From contig JAAFAL010000016.1 of the NCBI GenBank assembly GCA_018222345.1, forward strand, positions 1 to 34,580: 34,580 nucleotides of DNA, read 5' to 3'. Shown here piece by piece: positions 14,627 through 23,724 of this stretch (positions are counted from its first letter, which is position 1; each line of letters begins with the position of its first letter). The translations under genes were made by a program, and so were the position numbers. Source of the DNA: a bacterium (GTDB lineage Bacteria; Pseudomonadota; Gammaproteobacteria; Nevskiales; OUC007). The notes below the pieces were generated by a model that saw only the letters and a list, made by a program, of their open reading frames with translations, made no database searches and had not been told where the DNA came from.

Positions 14627-15730
14627 TCATGCCGTCGTCTGCTCCTTGCCGACTTCAGCCAGCACCGGAATCCGGATGCTGGCGCGGAAAATACCGGCTG
14701 CTGTCCCTGTGCCGTCTGCCACGCGCTGCGTGCGCAGACTGGCGTGATCACCGTACACCAAACGCAGGCGTTCCGTCAGGTTGGCCAGCGCCAAGCGCGT
14801 GCCGGCGCTGCTGCGTGGTTCGTCGGGCAATGGGTTCTCCACCGTCAGTTCCAAAGCGGGCTGATTGGCACTTGTAGCTAACTTGGCACTGATCCGGACT
14901 ACGCCGCCAGCATCGATTTGTGTGATGCCGTGGTGCACCGCATTTTCAGCGAGCGGTTGCAAAGACAGCAGCGGCACCGGCACACGCCGCGCCGCGTCGT
15001 CGATGGCCCACTCCACGCGCAGCCGATCGCCGAGGCGCACTTGCTCAATGTTCAAATACGCGCGGGTGATTTCCAGCTCATCATCCAGCGGCGCTTCACG
15101 CTGACGGCGATCAAGCGCCACGCGGAACAGATCGGCCAAGTCCGCCACCATCGCCTCGGCGCTGCGGGCATCGGTATGAATCAGCGCCGCCAGGCTGTTG
15201 AGCGTGTTGAACAAGAAATGCGGGCGGATGCGCGCTTGCAGGGCCTGATAGCGTGCTTCGGCCTCGGCCTCGACCTGGCTACGCCACTGCGCCTGCACCC
15301 AAAAATAACGCAGCGCTACCAATCCGACGATTGCTACCGTGCCCAATGTGGCAATGATGAAGGGGTCGTGTGTGGCCAGGCCCAGCATCGACTGCCAACC
15401 CAACACCAGCAACACAAACCAGGCAATTTCGGCTAACAGTGCCGCCAGACCCAGCAGCATCACATAGCTGGCCAGCAGCACGAACCACGGCGGCATACGC
15501 TGCAACCAGCTGCGCGCCTGGCACAGCACCGCCGCGCTGCACACACCAATCCACTGCATGTACAGCGACAGCAGCACAAAACGCTCCCAGAACAACACCG
15601 CCGGTGGCTGGGTGACGAACACCGTGAGCACGGCCACGAGCTCGACCATGATCATCACGGAAATCACCGCGCGGCCGCTGCAAAAGTCGGGCAGCAGGTG
15701 ATCGGGAACTCTTGGGCGCTCTACAGACAT
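14627..15730 (-). CDS. algZ: LytS-type sensor histidine kinase, AlgZ/FimS-like
   Basis: 367 residues. The first about 150 residues contain four to five hydrophobic membrane segments without a large periplasmic domain. The cytoplasmic His_kinase domain (about 170-250) holds the phospho-acceptor histidine in [18 protein letters not shown], typical of the LytS/YehU class. The ATPase part has [13 protein letters not shown] as N-box and a [18 protein letters not shown] region. It pairs with the AlgR-like regulator directly downstream. It is transcribed divergently from argH with an 85-bp gap that must hold both promoters; I could not pick convincing hexamers there. Confidence 0.92.
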   Translation of the reverse strand: MSVERPRVPDHLLPDFCSGRAVISVMIMVELVAVLTVFVTQPPAVLFWERFVLLSLYMQWIGVCSAAVLCQARSWLQRMPPWFVLLASYVMLLGLAALLAEIAWFVLLVLGWQSMLGLATHDPFIIATLGTVAIVGLVALRYFWVQAQWRSQVEAEAEARYQALQARIRPHFLFNTLNSLAALIHTDARSAEAMVADLADLFRVALDRRQREAPLDDELEITRAYLNIEQVRLGDRLRVEWAIDDAARRVPVPLLSLQPLAENAVHHGITQIDAGGVVRISAKLATSANQPALELTVENPLPDEPRSSAGTRLALANLTERLRLVYGDHASLRTQRVADGTGTAAGIFRASIRIPVLAEVGKEQTTA

Positions 15731-15815
15731 TGCAGAGATAGTCCGCCCGGGCCACCGCAGTGGTCAAGCGGCGCGGTATCATGGCGCGCCGCAACATTCT
15801 CCGCTGCGCCTGACC

Positions 15816-17207
15816 ATGCCCGACACCAACACACCGCCGCCCGCCAAGCTTTGGGACGGCCGTTTCGATGAAGCCACCGACCCGCTGGTGGAAGCCTTCA
15901 CCGAGTCCGTGAGTTTCGACGCCCGCCTGGCGCCCTACGACATCCAGGGCAGCATCGCCCACGCCACCATGCTGGGCCGGGTAGGCATACTCAGCGCCGA
16001 AGAGGTGACCGCCATCACCGATGGTCTGAACGCCATCGCCGGCGAAATCTCAGCCGGCGACTTCGTCTGGAAGCCGGCGCTGGAAGATGTGCACATGAAC
16101 ATCGAGCAGGCGCTGACCGACCGCATCGGGGACGCCGGCAAAAAGCTGCACACGGCGCGCTCACGCAACGACCAAGTAGCCACCGACATTCGCTTATTCC
16201 TGCGCGATGCAGTCGATCAGACCATCGCCGCGCTGAACAGCTTTGCCGACACCCTGCTCGATGTGGCCGAGCGCGAGGCCGACACCATCGTGCCCGGCCA
16301 TACGCACTTGCAGGTGGCCCAGCCCGTGAGTTTTGGCCACCATATGTTGGCCTGGCGGGCCATGCTGCTGCGCGATGCCGAGCGCCTGGCCGACTGCCGC
16401 AAACGCATCAACCGCATGCCGCTGGGCAGCGCCGCATTGGCCGGCACACCCCACCCCATCGACCGCAGCATCACCTGCGACTTGCTGGGCTTCGACAGCA
16501 TCATCGACAACTCGCTGGATGCCGTGTCCGACCGAGACTTCGCCATTGAGTTTTGCAGCGCGGCGAGCCTGATCATGGTGCACCTTTCACGCATGAGCGA
16601 GGAACTGATCCTGTGGGCCAGCGCGCCGTTCGGCTTCGTTGAACTACCCGACCGCTTCTGCACCGGCAGCTCGATCATGCCGCAGAAGAAAAACCCGGAT
16701 ATCGCCGAGCTAGTTCGCGGCAAAAGCGGCCGCGTCATCGGCAGCCTGCAAAGCCTGCTGGTGATCATGAAAGGGCAACCGCTGGCCTATAACCGCGACA
16801 ACCAGGAAGACAAGGAACCGCTGTTTGACACCGTCGATACGGTGCTGCGCAGCTTGCACGTGTTCGCGCCCATGGTCGGCGCCATGGCGGTCAAGCGCGA
16901 GCGCTGCCTGGCCGCAGCGGCTCAGGGGTTCTCGACTGCAACAGACCTGGCCGACTACCTGGTGATCAAGGGCGTGCCGTTTCGCGATGCCCACAGCATT
17001 GTTGGCCGTTGCGTACGGCTGGCGACAGACCGCGGCTGCGACCTGGCCGAACTGCCACTGACCGAAATGCAGGCCATCAGCGACGCCATCAGCGACGACG
17101 TGTTCGATGTGCTGACTGTGGAAGGCTCGGTGGCCGCACGCGATCACATTGGCGGCACGGCGCCGGCGCAGGTGCGCGCGGCGGTTCAGCGGGCGCGAAG
17201 CGGCTAG
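15816..17207 (+). CDS. argH: Argininosuccinate lyase
   Basis: 463 residues, full length. It splits argininosuccinate into arginine and fumarate, the last step of arginine synthesis. It starts with [25 protein letters not shown], has the family segments [19 protein letters not shown] and [17 protein letters not shown] (proton-transfer histidine), and carries the fumarase/lyase signature [12 protein letters not shown] from about residue 284. It is a single gene on the plus strand followed by a dispersed repeat. Its position next to algZ is conserved in gammaproteobacteria although the functions are unrelated. Confidence 0.97.
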   Translation: MPDTNTPPPAKLWDGRFDEATDPLVEAFTESVSFDARLAPYDIQGSIAHATMLGRVGILSAEEVTAITDGLNAIAGEISAGDFVWKPALEDVHMNIEQALTDRIGDAGKKLHTARSRNDQVATDIRLFLRDAVDQTIAALNSFADTLLDVAEREADTIVPGHTHLQVAQPVSFGHHMLAWRAMLLRDAERLADCRKRINRMPLGSAALAGTPHPIDRSITCDLLGFDSIIDNSLDAVSDRDFAIEFCSAASLIMVHLSRMSEELILWASAPFGFVELPDRFCTGSSIMPQKKNPDIAELVRGKSGRVIGSLQSLLVIMKGQPLAYNRDNQEDKEPLFDTVDTVLRSLHVFAPMVGAMAVKRERCLAAAAQGFSTATDLADYLVIKGVPFRDAHSIVGRCVRLATDRGCDLAELPLTEMQAISDAISDDVFDVLTVEGSVAARDHIGGTAPAQVRAAVQRARSG

Positions 17208-17284
17208 TTTATTGGTTCATCGCACATAGGCGTGGGCCAATGCCGCCACCGGTCGCTGGGCAGGAGGGGTGTGCAAGTCTTGAA

Positions 17285-17375
17285 ACCCCTCACCCCAACC
17301 CTCTCCCAGTGGGAGAGGGAAGAATCAACCCTTCTCCTATGGGGAGAAGGTGCCCCGAAGGGGTGGATGAGGGGT
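17285..17375. repeat. Dispersed hairpin repeat between argH and the YihY gene
   Basis: The 216-bp gap after argH is mostly this repeat: ACCCCTCACCCCAACC, then CCTCTCCC/GGGAGAGG, CCTTCTCC/GGAGAAGG and a GCCCCGAAGGGG hairpin, closing with GATGAGGGGT that pairs with the outer CCCCTCA. It belongs to the same type as the repeats at 1765 and 29813. Lying between convergent genes, it may stop transcription from both sides. Confidence 0.75.
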
Positions 17376-17423
17376 CGGGCGTATTGGGGCACAGGCTATC
17401 CCGTCAATCTGAGAAGAACCTAA

Positions 17424-18755
17424 TTATTCCGCTTGCGGATCGCCGTTAATCAGGCCACGCAAGTTCTGCCCCGCCAAGCCTGACTGCATGCCCGCTTCCA
17501 GCCCGCCCAAGGCCGCATGCACGGCGGGAAACGGCGCGCTACGGTCCATGGCATTAATGCTGTCCAGGTCGTCTTCGCGAACGACGGCCAACACATCCGG
17601 CAAACCGATGGCATCGAGGTCGCGGGTGGGCAGCAGTGCGTTGGGCGTGTCGTCGGTTTCGGTCAGCAGGCCAGCCTTGATCAGCCGGTCGGCCACTGAC
17701 GAAATCACCTCAGGCGGCTCACCCGTGACTTGCGCGAGTTCTTCGGTCTTCAGCGGCGCCTCGCCGCGTGCGAAACGGCTGGCCACAAGGCCCATGATCA
17801 GCAGCGCTGCATACTCGCGTGAGCGGTTGCCCACATAGCTTTCCTCGGTGTGGCGGCGCACCACATTCGGGTAATGCAAAAAGTAGCTGAGCTGGCAGCC
17901 GATGAGCAAAATCAGCCAGCCCACATACAGCCACAGCAGCAGAAACAGCAGGATGGCAAAGCTGGAATACACCGCGTTGTAATTGGTCGCGCCCGAGACG
18001 AACTCGGCAAACAAAATACTGGCGCTTTGCCACATGAAACCGGCCAACAAGGCACCGCCCAGCGCGGCGCGAAACTTCACCCGTGTGTTCGGCACGAAGG
18101 AATACAGGAAGGTGAACGCCGCCACGATCATCAGATACGGCACCAGCCGGCCGGCCAGTTGCAGCACGAAGCCGATGGCCTCGTAGCTGGCCAATTCGGT
18201 CACCACGGCATTGTTGGCCAATGACGCCGTCACGCCCAATGACGAGAACACCAGCACCGGGCCAACAATCAGTACCGACAGATAATCACCAAAGCGCTGC
18301 ACCAGCCGCCGTGGGCGCTTGATCTTCCATACGAAATTGAAGCTGGCCTCAACCTTTTGCAGCATCGAGATTGCGGTGTAAAACAACAGCAAGATGCCAG
18401 CCGCGCCGAGCACGCCGACCTTGATGTTGTCGGCAAAGCCGATCAGCGTGGCGGCGATCTCGCCGGCCTGGTCACCCAGCGGCGCCAGCAGCCCCAGCAG
18501 CACCGGCTCCATGGTCTCTTGCACGCCCAGCGCCTTGAGCATGGAAAACGACAGCGCCAGCAGCGGCACCAGCGACAACAACGTCGTGTAAACCATGCTC
18601 ATTGCGCGCATGGACAGTTGGCCGCGGGCCAACTCGCGGCCGAGCACGAAGATGTATTGCGCCACGCGCTGGCCCAGCTTGCGCCACCACGGCGAGCCGG
18701 CTGCAGGATGTGCCCACAGCCGGTCGTCGAATTTGCCTTTGATCAGATCAGTCAT
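17424..18755 (-). CDS. YihY/BrkB-type inner membrane protein with C-terminal winged-helix-like part
   Basis: 443 residues. The first about 300 residues are the YihY (BrkB) membrane domain, starting with ARGQLSMRAMSMVYTTLLSLVPLLALSFSMLKALG and containing six or so membrane helices (FYTAISMLQKVEASFNFVWKIKRPR, then AALGGALLAGFMWQSASILFAEF and YSSFAILLFLLLWLYVGWLILLIG). Old labels as ribonuclease BN are wrong; the role is unknown. After the last helix, residues about 310-440 look soluble, with a winged-helix-like region (LKTEELAQVTGEPPEVISSVADRLIKAGLLTE). This long form is common in proteobacteria. It lies downstream of the POT transporter on the same strand, 35 bases away. Confidence 0.88.
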   Translation of the reverse strand: MTDLIKGKFDDRLWAHPAAGSPWWRKLGQRVAQYIFVLGRELARGQLSMRAMSMVYTTLLSLVPLLALSFSMLKALGVQETMEPVLLGLLAPLGDQAGEIAATLIGFADNIKVGVLGAAGILLLFYTAISMLQKVEASFNFVWKIKRPRRLVQRFGDYLSVLIVGPVLVFSSLGVTASLANNAVVTELASYEAIGFVLQLAGRLVPYLMIVAAFTFLYSFVPNTRVKFRAALGGALLAGFMWQSASILFAEFVSGATNYNAVYSSFAILLFLLLWLYVGWLILLIGCQLSYFLHYPNVVRRHTEESYVGNRSREYAALLIMGLVASRFARGEAPLKTEELAQVTGEPPEVISSVADRLIKAGLLTETDDTPNALLPTRDLDAIGLPDVLAVVREDDLDSINAMDRSAPFPAVHAALGGLEAGMQSGLAGQNLRGLINGDPQAE

Positions 18756-18790
18756 GCAGCTAGCTTAACAACCTGCCAGCTACAGGCGGC

Positions 18791-20986
18791 TTACTCCGCT
18801 CGACCGTGCCCAAGGCGCTTGAGCCACGGCGACAGCACCAACACGACAGCAGCGATGACGATGGCGACCATGGCCACGTTGGTATAGACATCGGCGTAAT
18901 TGGCCTTGGCCGCAGTGAGGTCGAGAATCTCGCCGCCGACGGTCTCGGCGCCTGTGGTGGCGGCAATGGCGCCGGCAATGTAGTTACCAAAGCCCGAGGC
19001 CAGGAACCACGCGCCCATCATCATGCCCACAACTTTAGGCACCGCCAGCTTGGTGACCATGGACAGGCCGACTGGCGACAAGCACAGCTCGCCGGTGGTG
19101 TGTAGCAGGTACAGCAGCGCCACAAAAATCATCGGCGTCAGGCCGTCGGCGCCGGTCATCTTGATGCCTTGCACCAGCACCAAAAAGCCCAGGCCGACCT
19201 GCAATATACCGAGGCCGAATTTGGCCACGGTGTTGGGCTCCAGGCCTTTACGCGCCAAGGTCACCCACAACCAGGCAAACACTGGCGCCAGCGTGAAGAT
19301 AAACAGTGCATTGAGTGACTGGAACCACGACGCAGGCACCTCGAAGCCACCAATCATGCGATCCACAGCGCGGTCGGTGAACAGGTTCAGCGACGAGCCG
19401 GCCTGCTCGAACAGTGCCCAGAACGGCAGTTGCAGCAAAATCAAAAACAGCGCCAGCAACATGCGGTCGCGATCAACGGCCGGAATCTTGATCACATCCA
19501 GCACGATGACGACGCCAATCAGGATGGCGCCCAACGCCAGCGGCCACGACGCAATCAGCGCCGGCACGGCTGAAACATCCACGCCCAGCGTGCCGGCCAT
19601 CTTGATCAACACCGGCACCGCCATGATCACCACACCGGCGATAAACAGCGTGATCTCGGCGCGCGGGTTGCGGCCGTCGGCTGGGCGGCCGAACACGAAC
19701 AGCGACAAGCCGATGATCAGCGCCATGATGATCATGCCGGCAGCATTGAGCAGGTCGCCGACAAAGCCCTCATTCATCACCAGCAGCCACGACACCAGCA
19801 CCATGACGATGCCACCCAAATACACCAGCCATTCGCGATTGATGGGGCCGAAGACCTTCTCTTTCAGCGCTGCCGGGTTGGGCGGTTCGGCGCGGCCTTC
19901 GAGGAACTTCTGCCCCCACAAGAACACCACCAAGCCGGCCAGCATGCCCAGCCCGGCCAGGCCAAAGCCGTACTTCCAGCCATACACCTGCCCCAGATAA
20001 CCGCACAGCAGCACGGCAATGAACGAGCCCAGGTTGATGCCCATGTAGAAGATGGTGAAGCCGCCGTCGCGCCGCGGGTCTTCCGGGCCGTACAAGGCAC
20101 CGACGATGGTGGAAATATTGGCTTTCAGAAAGCCCACACCACCGATGATCAGCGCCAGCGACAGGTAGAAAATGCTGACGTAAAAGTTGTCGCGCTCAGC
20201 CACTTGTTGGTAGCTGCCACTGGCCAGAAACGCCGGCAGCCCATCGGCATTTTCGGCCCCGATCAGCCGCACACCACTGGTGGGCGTGTAAAAGCCCGGC
20301 AACACCGCATCACCGGCGATCACGCGCAATTGATTGCTGTCATTGCCACTACGCACCAGCAGGTATTCGGCGCCCAGGTGTTCGATGGCCTCCTGGCCAG
20401 TGGCGCCCGGCTCCATCAGTGCCAGGCTGCCACCGTAGGCAGCCGCCGGAATAACAGCCGGCACGCCCTCGGGGCGCTCCACTGCATCGATGCTGATGCC
20501 AGCAGGAATCCCCTTCACGCGGTAGCGCTCACCGCCGTATTCGACAAAGGTTTCGCTGTCGCTGCCGCGGCCATCAGTGACGACGCTGTAACTGGCGCCA
20601 TCGGCCGCCTGCAAGCTGGCCTTGGCAGGCTCGCCCTCGAATGCCATGCCGAAGTGGCCCAGCACCAGCAGAATGGCGCCGAAGGTCACTGCCTTGCGCG
20701 AACCTAAGTAGCGGTCGGCTAACATGCCGCCAATCACCGGCGTGACATACACCAGCGCGGTGTAGGCGCCGTAGATCAATGCCGAGCGTTGGTCGGAAAA
20801 CAAAAAGTGCTGCGTGAGATAAAAGATCAGCAGCGCGCGCATTCCGTAGTAGGAAAAACGCTCCCACATTTCGGTGAAGAACAGGATGGACAAGCCCTTG
20901 GGATGGCCAAAAAAGCTGCTGTCAACGGTGGCGTCGGCCGCCGCTGTGGTGTTGTCGGTGTTCACGTGATTGTTTGAGCCGGACAA
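18791..20986 (-). CDS. POT-family proton:oligopeptide symporter with large periplasmic insertion
   Basis: 731 residues, well above the about 500 typical of bacterial POT carriers. The family signatures are intact: FFTEMWERFSYYGMRALLIFYL (about 36-57, ExxER-like), GGMLADRYLGSRKAV (86-100) and FYMGINLGSFIA (313-324). Between membrane helix 3 (ends about 116) and helix 4 (starts about 267) is an inserted hydrophilic stretch of about 150 residues that topology places in the periplasm. It should import di- and tripeptides with protons. The annotated TTG start at 20986 is weak; GTG at 20965 is an equal candidate. It precedes the YihY-type gene. Confidence 0.88.
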   Translation of the reverse strand: MSGSNNHVNTDNTTAAADATVDSSFFGHPKGLSILFFTEMWERFSYYGMRALLIFYLTQHFLFSDQRSALIYGAYTALVYVTPVIGGMLADRYLGSRKAVTFGAILLVLGHFGMAFEGEPAKASLQAADGASYSVVTDGRGSDSETFVEYGGERYRVKGIPAGISIDAVERPEGVPAVIPAAAYGGSLALMEPGATGQEAIEHLGAEYLLVRSGNDSNQLRVIAGDAVLPGFYTPTSGVRLIGAENADGLPAFLASGSYQQVAERDNFYVSIFYLSLALIIGGVGFLKANISTIVGALYGPEDPRRDGGFTIFYMGINLGSFIAVLLCGYLGQVYGWKYGFGLAGLGMLAGLVVFLWGQKFLEGRAEPPNPAALKEKVFGPINREWLVYLGGIVMVLVSWLLVMNEGFVGDLLNAAGMIIMALIIGLSLFVFGRPADGRNPRAEITLFIAGVVIMAVPVLIKMAGTLGVDVSAVPALIASWPLALGAILIGVVIVLDVIKIPAVDRDRMLLALFLILLQLPFWALFEQAGSSLNLFTDRAVDRMIGGFEVPASWFQSLNALFIFTLAPVFAWLWVTLARKGLEPNTVAKFGLGILQVGLGFLVLVQGIKMTGADGLTPMIFVALLYLLHTTGELCLSPVGLSMVTKLAVPKVVGMMMGAWFLASGFGNYIAGAIAATTGAETVGGEILDLTAAKANYADVYTNVAMVAIVIAAVVLVLSPWLKRLGHGRAE

Positions 20987-21065
20987 AGCCGGCTAGTTGT
21001 GATGGTTATGTAATGAGTATGCGCGCCGGGCAACGCGCATGCCAAATGGCGCAACAAAACCAACG

Positions 21066-21830
21066 CTATTTCGGCGCCATGCGGATCGCGCCATCCAGGC
21101 GGATGGTTTCGCCGTTGAGCATGGTGTTGTCAACGATGTGCGCGACCAGCGATGCAAACTCCGCCGGCCGGCCGAGGCGTGACGGGAACGGCACCTGCTG
21201 GCCGAGTGATTCACGCGCGGCCTCGGGCAGGCCCGCCATCATCGGCGTTTCGAACAAGCCGGGCGCAATCGTCATGACGCGGATGCCCGAGCGCGCGAAC
21301 TCGCGGGCAATGGGCAGGGTCATGCCGACGACACCGCCTTTCGATGCCGAATAGGCGGCCTGCCCAATCTGGCCGTCGAACGCCGCAACCGATGCCGTGT
21401 TGATGATGACGCCGCGCTCGCCCTCGTCGTCGGGGTCGTTGTCGGCCATGGCGGCGGCGGCCAAACGCAGCATGTTGAAGCTGCCGATCAAATTGACCTG
21501 AATCACCTGCGTAAAGGCCTGCAACGGCATCACGCCGTCGCGGCCCAACACTTTGGCCGGCGTGCCGGTGCCCGCACAGTTCACCAGCCCATGCACGCCG
21601 CCAAACTCGGTCTTTGCCACCTCGACCGCGCTGGCGCAGGCCGCCTCTTCGGTCACATCGACAGGGACGAACCGCACACTGCCCAGTTCGCTCACCAGGG
21701 CTTGGCCGCGCTCGGCGTTGAGGTCAGCGATGACACAGTTTGCGCCGGAGGCGCACAGGCGACGCACCGCGGCCTCGCCCAAACCCGAAGCGCCGCCGGT
21801 AACGATGAAAGTCTTGTTTTTGCTTTGCAT
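21066..21830 (-). CDS. SDR dehydrogenase, 3-hydroxyacyl-CoA dehydrogenase type II-like
   Basis: 254 residues from ATG 21830. Classical SDR: cofactor motif [10 protein letters not shown] (11-20), NAD-preferring acidic residue in VIADLNAE (about D36), NAG variant NCAGTG (84-89), and the catalytic Ser147, Tyr160, Lys164 ([23 protein letters not shown]). The sequence resembles the mitochondrial HSD17B10 / bacterial 3-hydroxy-2-methylbutyryl-CoA dehydrogenase group, which acts in fatty-acid or branched-chain degradation. It stands alone, without beta-oxidation genes beside it, and is divergent from the desaturase-like gene. Class is sure, substrate inferred. Confidence 0.88.
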   Translation of the reverse strand: MQSKNKTFIVTGGASGLGEAAVRRLCASGANCVIADLNAERGQALVSELGSVRFVPVDVTEEAACASAVEVAKTEFGGVHGLVNCAGTGTPAKVLGRDGVMPLQAFTQVIQVNLIGSFNMLRLAAAAMADNDPDDEGERGVIINTASVAAFDGQIGQAAYSASKGGVVGMTLPIAREFARSGIRVMTIAPGLFETPMMAGLPEAARESLGQQVPFPSRLGRPAEFASLVAHIVDNTMLNGETIRLDGAIRMAPK

Positions 21831-21974
21831 ATTTGGCCCCAATTTAACAATCAAATTCTTGACGCTGGCTTATACCTGCGCAGGCAAGCAGACACAACAC
21901 GGCACGTGCAGCACCAGCCGCTCGGGTTGGCTATGAGATACTGATGCGCCACCAATCTGGCATCCGAACTCCAC

Positions 21975-22811
21975 ATGAATATCGACTTGGACACCGGCAA
22001 GCTGGTCGTCTTCATCGGCGGCTTTGCGTTGCTGTTCGGGCTCGAAACGCTGTTCAGCAAACGCGGTTATCTGCGGCCGCGGTGGAAGCGGCTGGGCTTC
22101 CACGCCGGCATCGCACTCTTCAACATGGTCACGATCCGCGTGCTGGCCTATGTGCCGCTGCTGATGTGGATTGTCTATGTCGAGCAGCAGGGTTGGGGCC
22201 TGCGGCGCGTGTTCGGGCTGGTGGGCTGGGCCGAAATCATCGTCTCCATCATCGTGCTCGATGCCTTCGATTATTTTTGGCACCGCGCCAACCACCGCGT
22301 GCGTTTTTTGTGGCGCTTTCACAAGGCGCACCATTCCGACAACGAGATGGATGTCACCACCTCGCTGCGCTTCCACCCAGGCGAGTTGCTGATCTCGGCG
22401 TTTGTAAAAGCCGGCTGGATTCTGGTGTGGGGGCCGACGGCGGTGGCCTGGTTCCTGTTCGAGGCGCTAGTGAGCCTGTGCGCGCAGTTCCACCACGCCA
22501 ATATCGACTTCCCCGATCGTGTCGAGCGCGTACTCTCGGCGGTGATCGTCACGCCGCGCTATCACGCCGCTCACCATGCGGTTGACCGGCGCTGGGGCGA
22601 CCGTAACTTCTCGACCATCTTCAGTGTTTGGGATCGCTTGTTTCGCAGCTACGCGCGGCCTGCCGACGGCGGCGAGACCACCAACGGCAAACACGCCATT
22701 GGCCTACCGGATGCACGCGAGCGCGATTTCTCGCCAGTTGCCGTGCTTACCGACCCGCTTCGGAACGACAACCTAGGCCTGCGGTCAAACGCTGCATCGG
22801 ACCAGCCCTGA
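21975..22811 (+). CDS. Sterol desaturase / fatty-acid hydroxylase family membrane protein
   Basis: 278 residues with four hydrophobic segments (about 8-25, 47-68, 85-100 and 137-165). The di-iron histidine boxes are complete: HRANH (103-107), HKAHH (116-120), the pair H173-H174, and HAAHH (197-201). Such enzymes oxidise C-H bonds in lipids, for example C-5 sterol desaturase, alkylglycerol monooxygenase or carotenoid hydroxylase. The lipid substrate cannot be told from the sequence. The start ATG 21975 follows a 144-bp divergent gap shared with the SDR gene. It ends 82 bases before the EHGG-repeat protein. Confidence 0.88.
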   Translation: MNIDLDTGKLVVFIGGFALLFGLETLFSKRGYLRPRWKRLGFHAGIALFNMVTIRVLAYVPLLMWIVYVEQQGWGLRRVFGLVGWAEIIVSIIVLDAFDYFWHRANHRVRFLWRFHKAHHSDNEMDVTTSLRFHPGELLISAFVKAGWILVWGPTAVAWFLFEALVSLCAQFHHANIDFPDRVERVLSAVIVTPRYHAAHHAVDRRWGDRNFSTIFSVWDRLFRSYARPADGGETTNGKHAIGLPDARERDFSPVAVLTDPLRNDNLGLRSNAASDQP

Positions 22812-22841
22812 GCCACGAATACTTGGGTAGCGTTCTGTCAC

Positions 22842-22862
22842 GTCCCAGCGCATGCTTGGGAC
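22842..22862. promoter_or_regulatory. Imperfect palindrome before the EHGG gene
   Basis: GTCCCA (22842-22847) and TGGGAC (22857-22862) form a 6-bp inverted repeat around a GCATGC core, 31 bases before the ATG of the EHGG-repeat gene and 30 bases after the desaturase stop. There is no T-run. It could be an operator or leader hairpin; evidence is symmetry and position only. Confidence 0.3.
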
Positions 22863-22893
22863 ACCCACTCGAACCTCTACGGAGCGATTCACG

Positions 22894-23139
22894 ATGAGAA
22901 TTTTTATTGCAGCACTAATGGCAATCGGCTTGATGGCCTGTGCCCACGCTGGTGAGCACGGCGGCTCGGCTGCCAAGGAACACGGCGGCACATCCGCCCA
23001 AGAGCACGGCGGCAAAAAGGCCGATGACAAGAAAGAGCATGGCGGCGACGCAGCCAAAGAACAGGAGCACGGCGGTGAGGAAGCCGACGAGCATGGCGGC
23101 GACGCAGCCGATGAGCACGGCGGCGACCCGGCGCACTAG
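22894..23139 (+). CDS. Small secreted EHGG-repeat, histidine-rich protein
   Basis: 81 residues. The start ATG 22894 is preceded by ACGGAG. Residues 1-20 are a signal sequence (MRIFIAALMAIGLMACAHAG) with a lipobox-like LMAC and also a possible AHA signal-peptidase cut, so lipoprotein or free periplasmic protein are both possible. The mature part is almost entirely seven copies of EHGG spaced by 4-7 charged or small residues (AAK, TSAQ, KKADDKK, DAAKEQ). It has no cysteine beyond the lipobox and looks unfolded. Histidine plus acid repeats suggest metal binding. A strong terminator follows, so it is a separate transcript from the transporter operon. Family unknown to me. Confidence 0.75.
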   Translation: MRIFIAALMAIGLMACAHAGEHGGSAAKEHGGTSAQEHGGKKADDKKEHGGDAAKEQEHGGEEADEHGGDAADEHGGDPAH

Positions 23140-23153
23140 TCACGCATTCGCCG

Positions 23154-23190
23154 CAAAGGTGGCCGCAACAAAGCGGCCACCTTTGTTTTT
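23154..23190 (+). terminator. Rho-independent terminator after the EHGG gene
   Basis: A perfect 13-bp stem CAAAGGTGGCCGC (23154-23166) with 23173-23185, loop AACAAA, is followed by five T. It begins 14 bases after the stop codon. Confidence 0.93.
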
Positions 23191-23240
23191 GCGCTAGGCA
23201 AGCCCCGCTCTGGCGCGCAACCTGGATCGGAAAACCCCGC

Positions 23241-23720
23241 ATGACACGAGCCACGCAAACAAGCTTCCTGGCCAGTGCGCTAGCCGCCGCACTTTGCGTC
23301 GCCGCGCCGCATGCTGCGGCGCAAAGCGACGCCAGCGACACGGACGCCGAGCCCAAAACCTACTACGCCACCGACATCAAAGCCGCGATGCAAGACCACA
23401 TCAAGGCACGCGTGGATGATGACGGCGTGTTCCGCATCCGCGATAACAAGGTTGGCGAAGTGCTCGAATTGCGCTTTGTCACCATCCATGACCCCGTACG
23501 CGTGATTGACGACAACACCTACTTTGCCTGCACCGACTTCCATGTGGTGGGCGAGGAAGACAAGCTGTATGACCTCGACTTCTGGATGAACCCGGTCGAT
23601 GGCACGCTGAAAATCTACGACGAAAAGATTCACAAGGAACCGCGCCGCTCGCTGCTATACGGTTGGTACAAGCACCCCCGTTACACATTCGTGGACGACA
23701 AAGTCGTCCCATTGGATTGA
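23241..23720 (+). CDS. Hypothetical periplasmic protein leading a PhnD-type ABC operon
   Basis: 159 residues with a signal peptide (MTRATQTSFLASALAAALCVAAPHAAA, cleaved about residue 28). The mature part is about 130 residues, rich in aspartate and aromatic residues, with a predicted alpha+beta look (FRIRDNKVGEVLELRFVTIHDPVRVIDDNTYFACTDFHVV, then YDLDFWMNPVDGTLKIYDEKIHKEP). It has one cysteine, no CxxC and no membrane segment. I do not recognise a family. The stop is 4 bases before the start of the binding-protein gene, so it is translated as part of the transporter operon and may assist substrate capture or sensing. Confidence 0.7.
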   Translation: MTRATQTSFLASALAAALCVAAPHAAAQSDASDTDAEPKTYYATDIKAAMQDHIKARVDDDGVFRIRDNKVGEVLELRFVTIHDPVRVIDDNTYFACTDFHVVGEEDKLYDLDFWMNPVDGTLKIYDEKIHKEPRRSLLYGWYKHPRYTFVDDKVVPLD

Positions 23721-23724
23721 ATCG

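Noticed and set aside
13882-14877. Long plus-strand open frame (331 codons) opposite algR/algZ
   Set aside because: It spans two real genes on the other strand and shows no family signature.
19023-20000. Long plus-strand open frame (325 codons) opposite the POT transporter
   Set aside because: It is antisense to a well-supported gene, with a composition typical of reversed membrane-protein codons.
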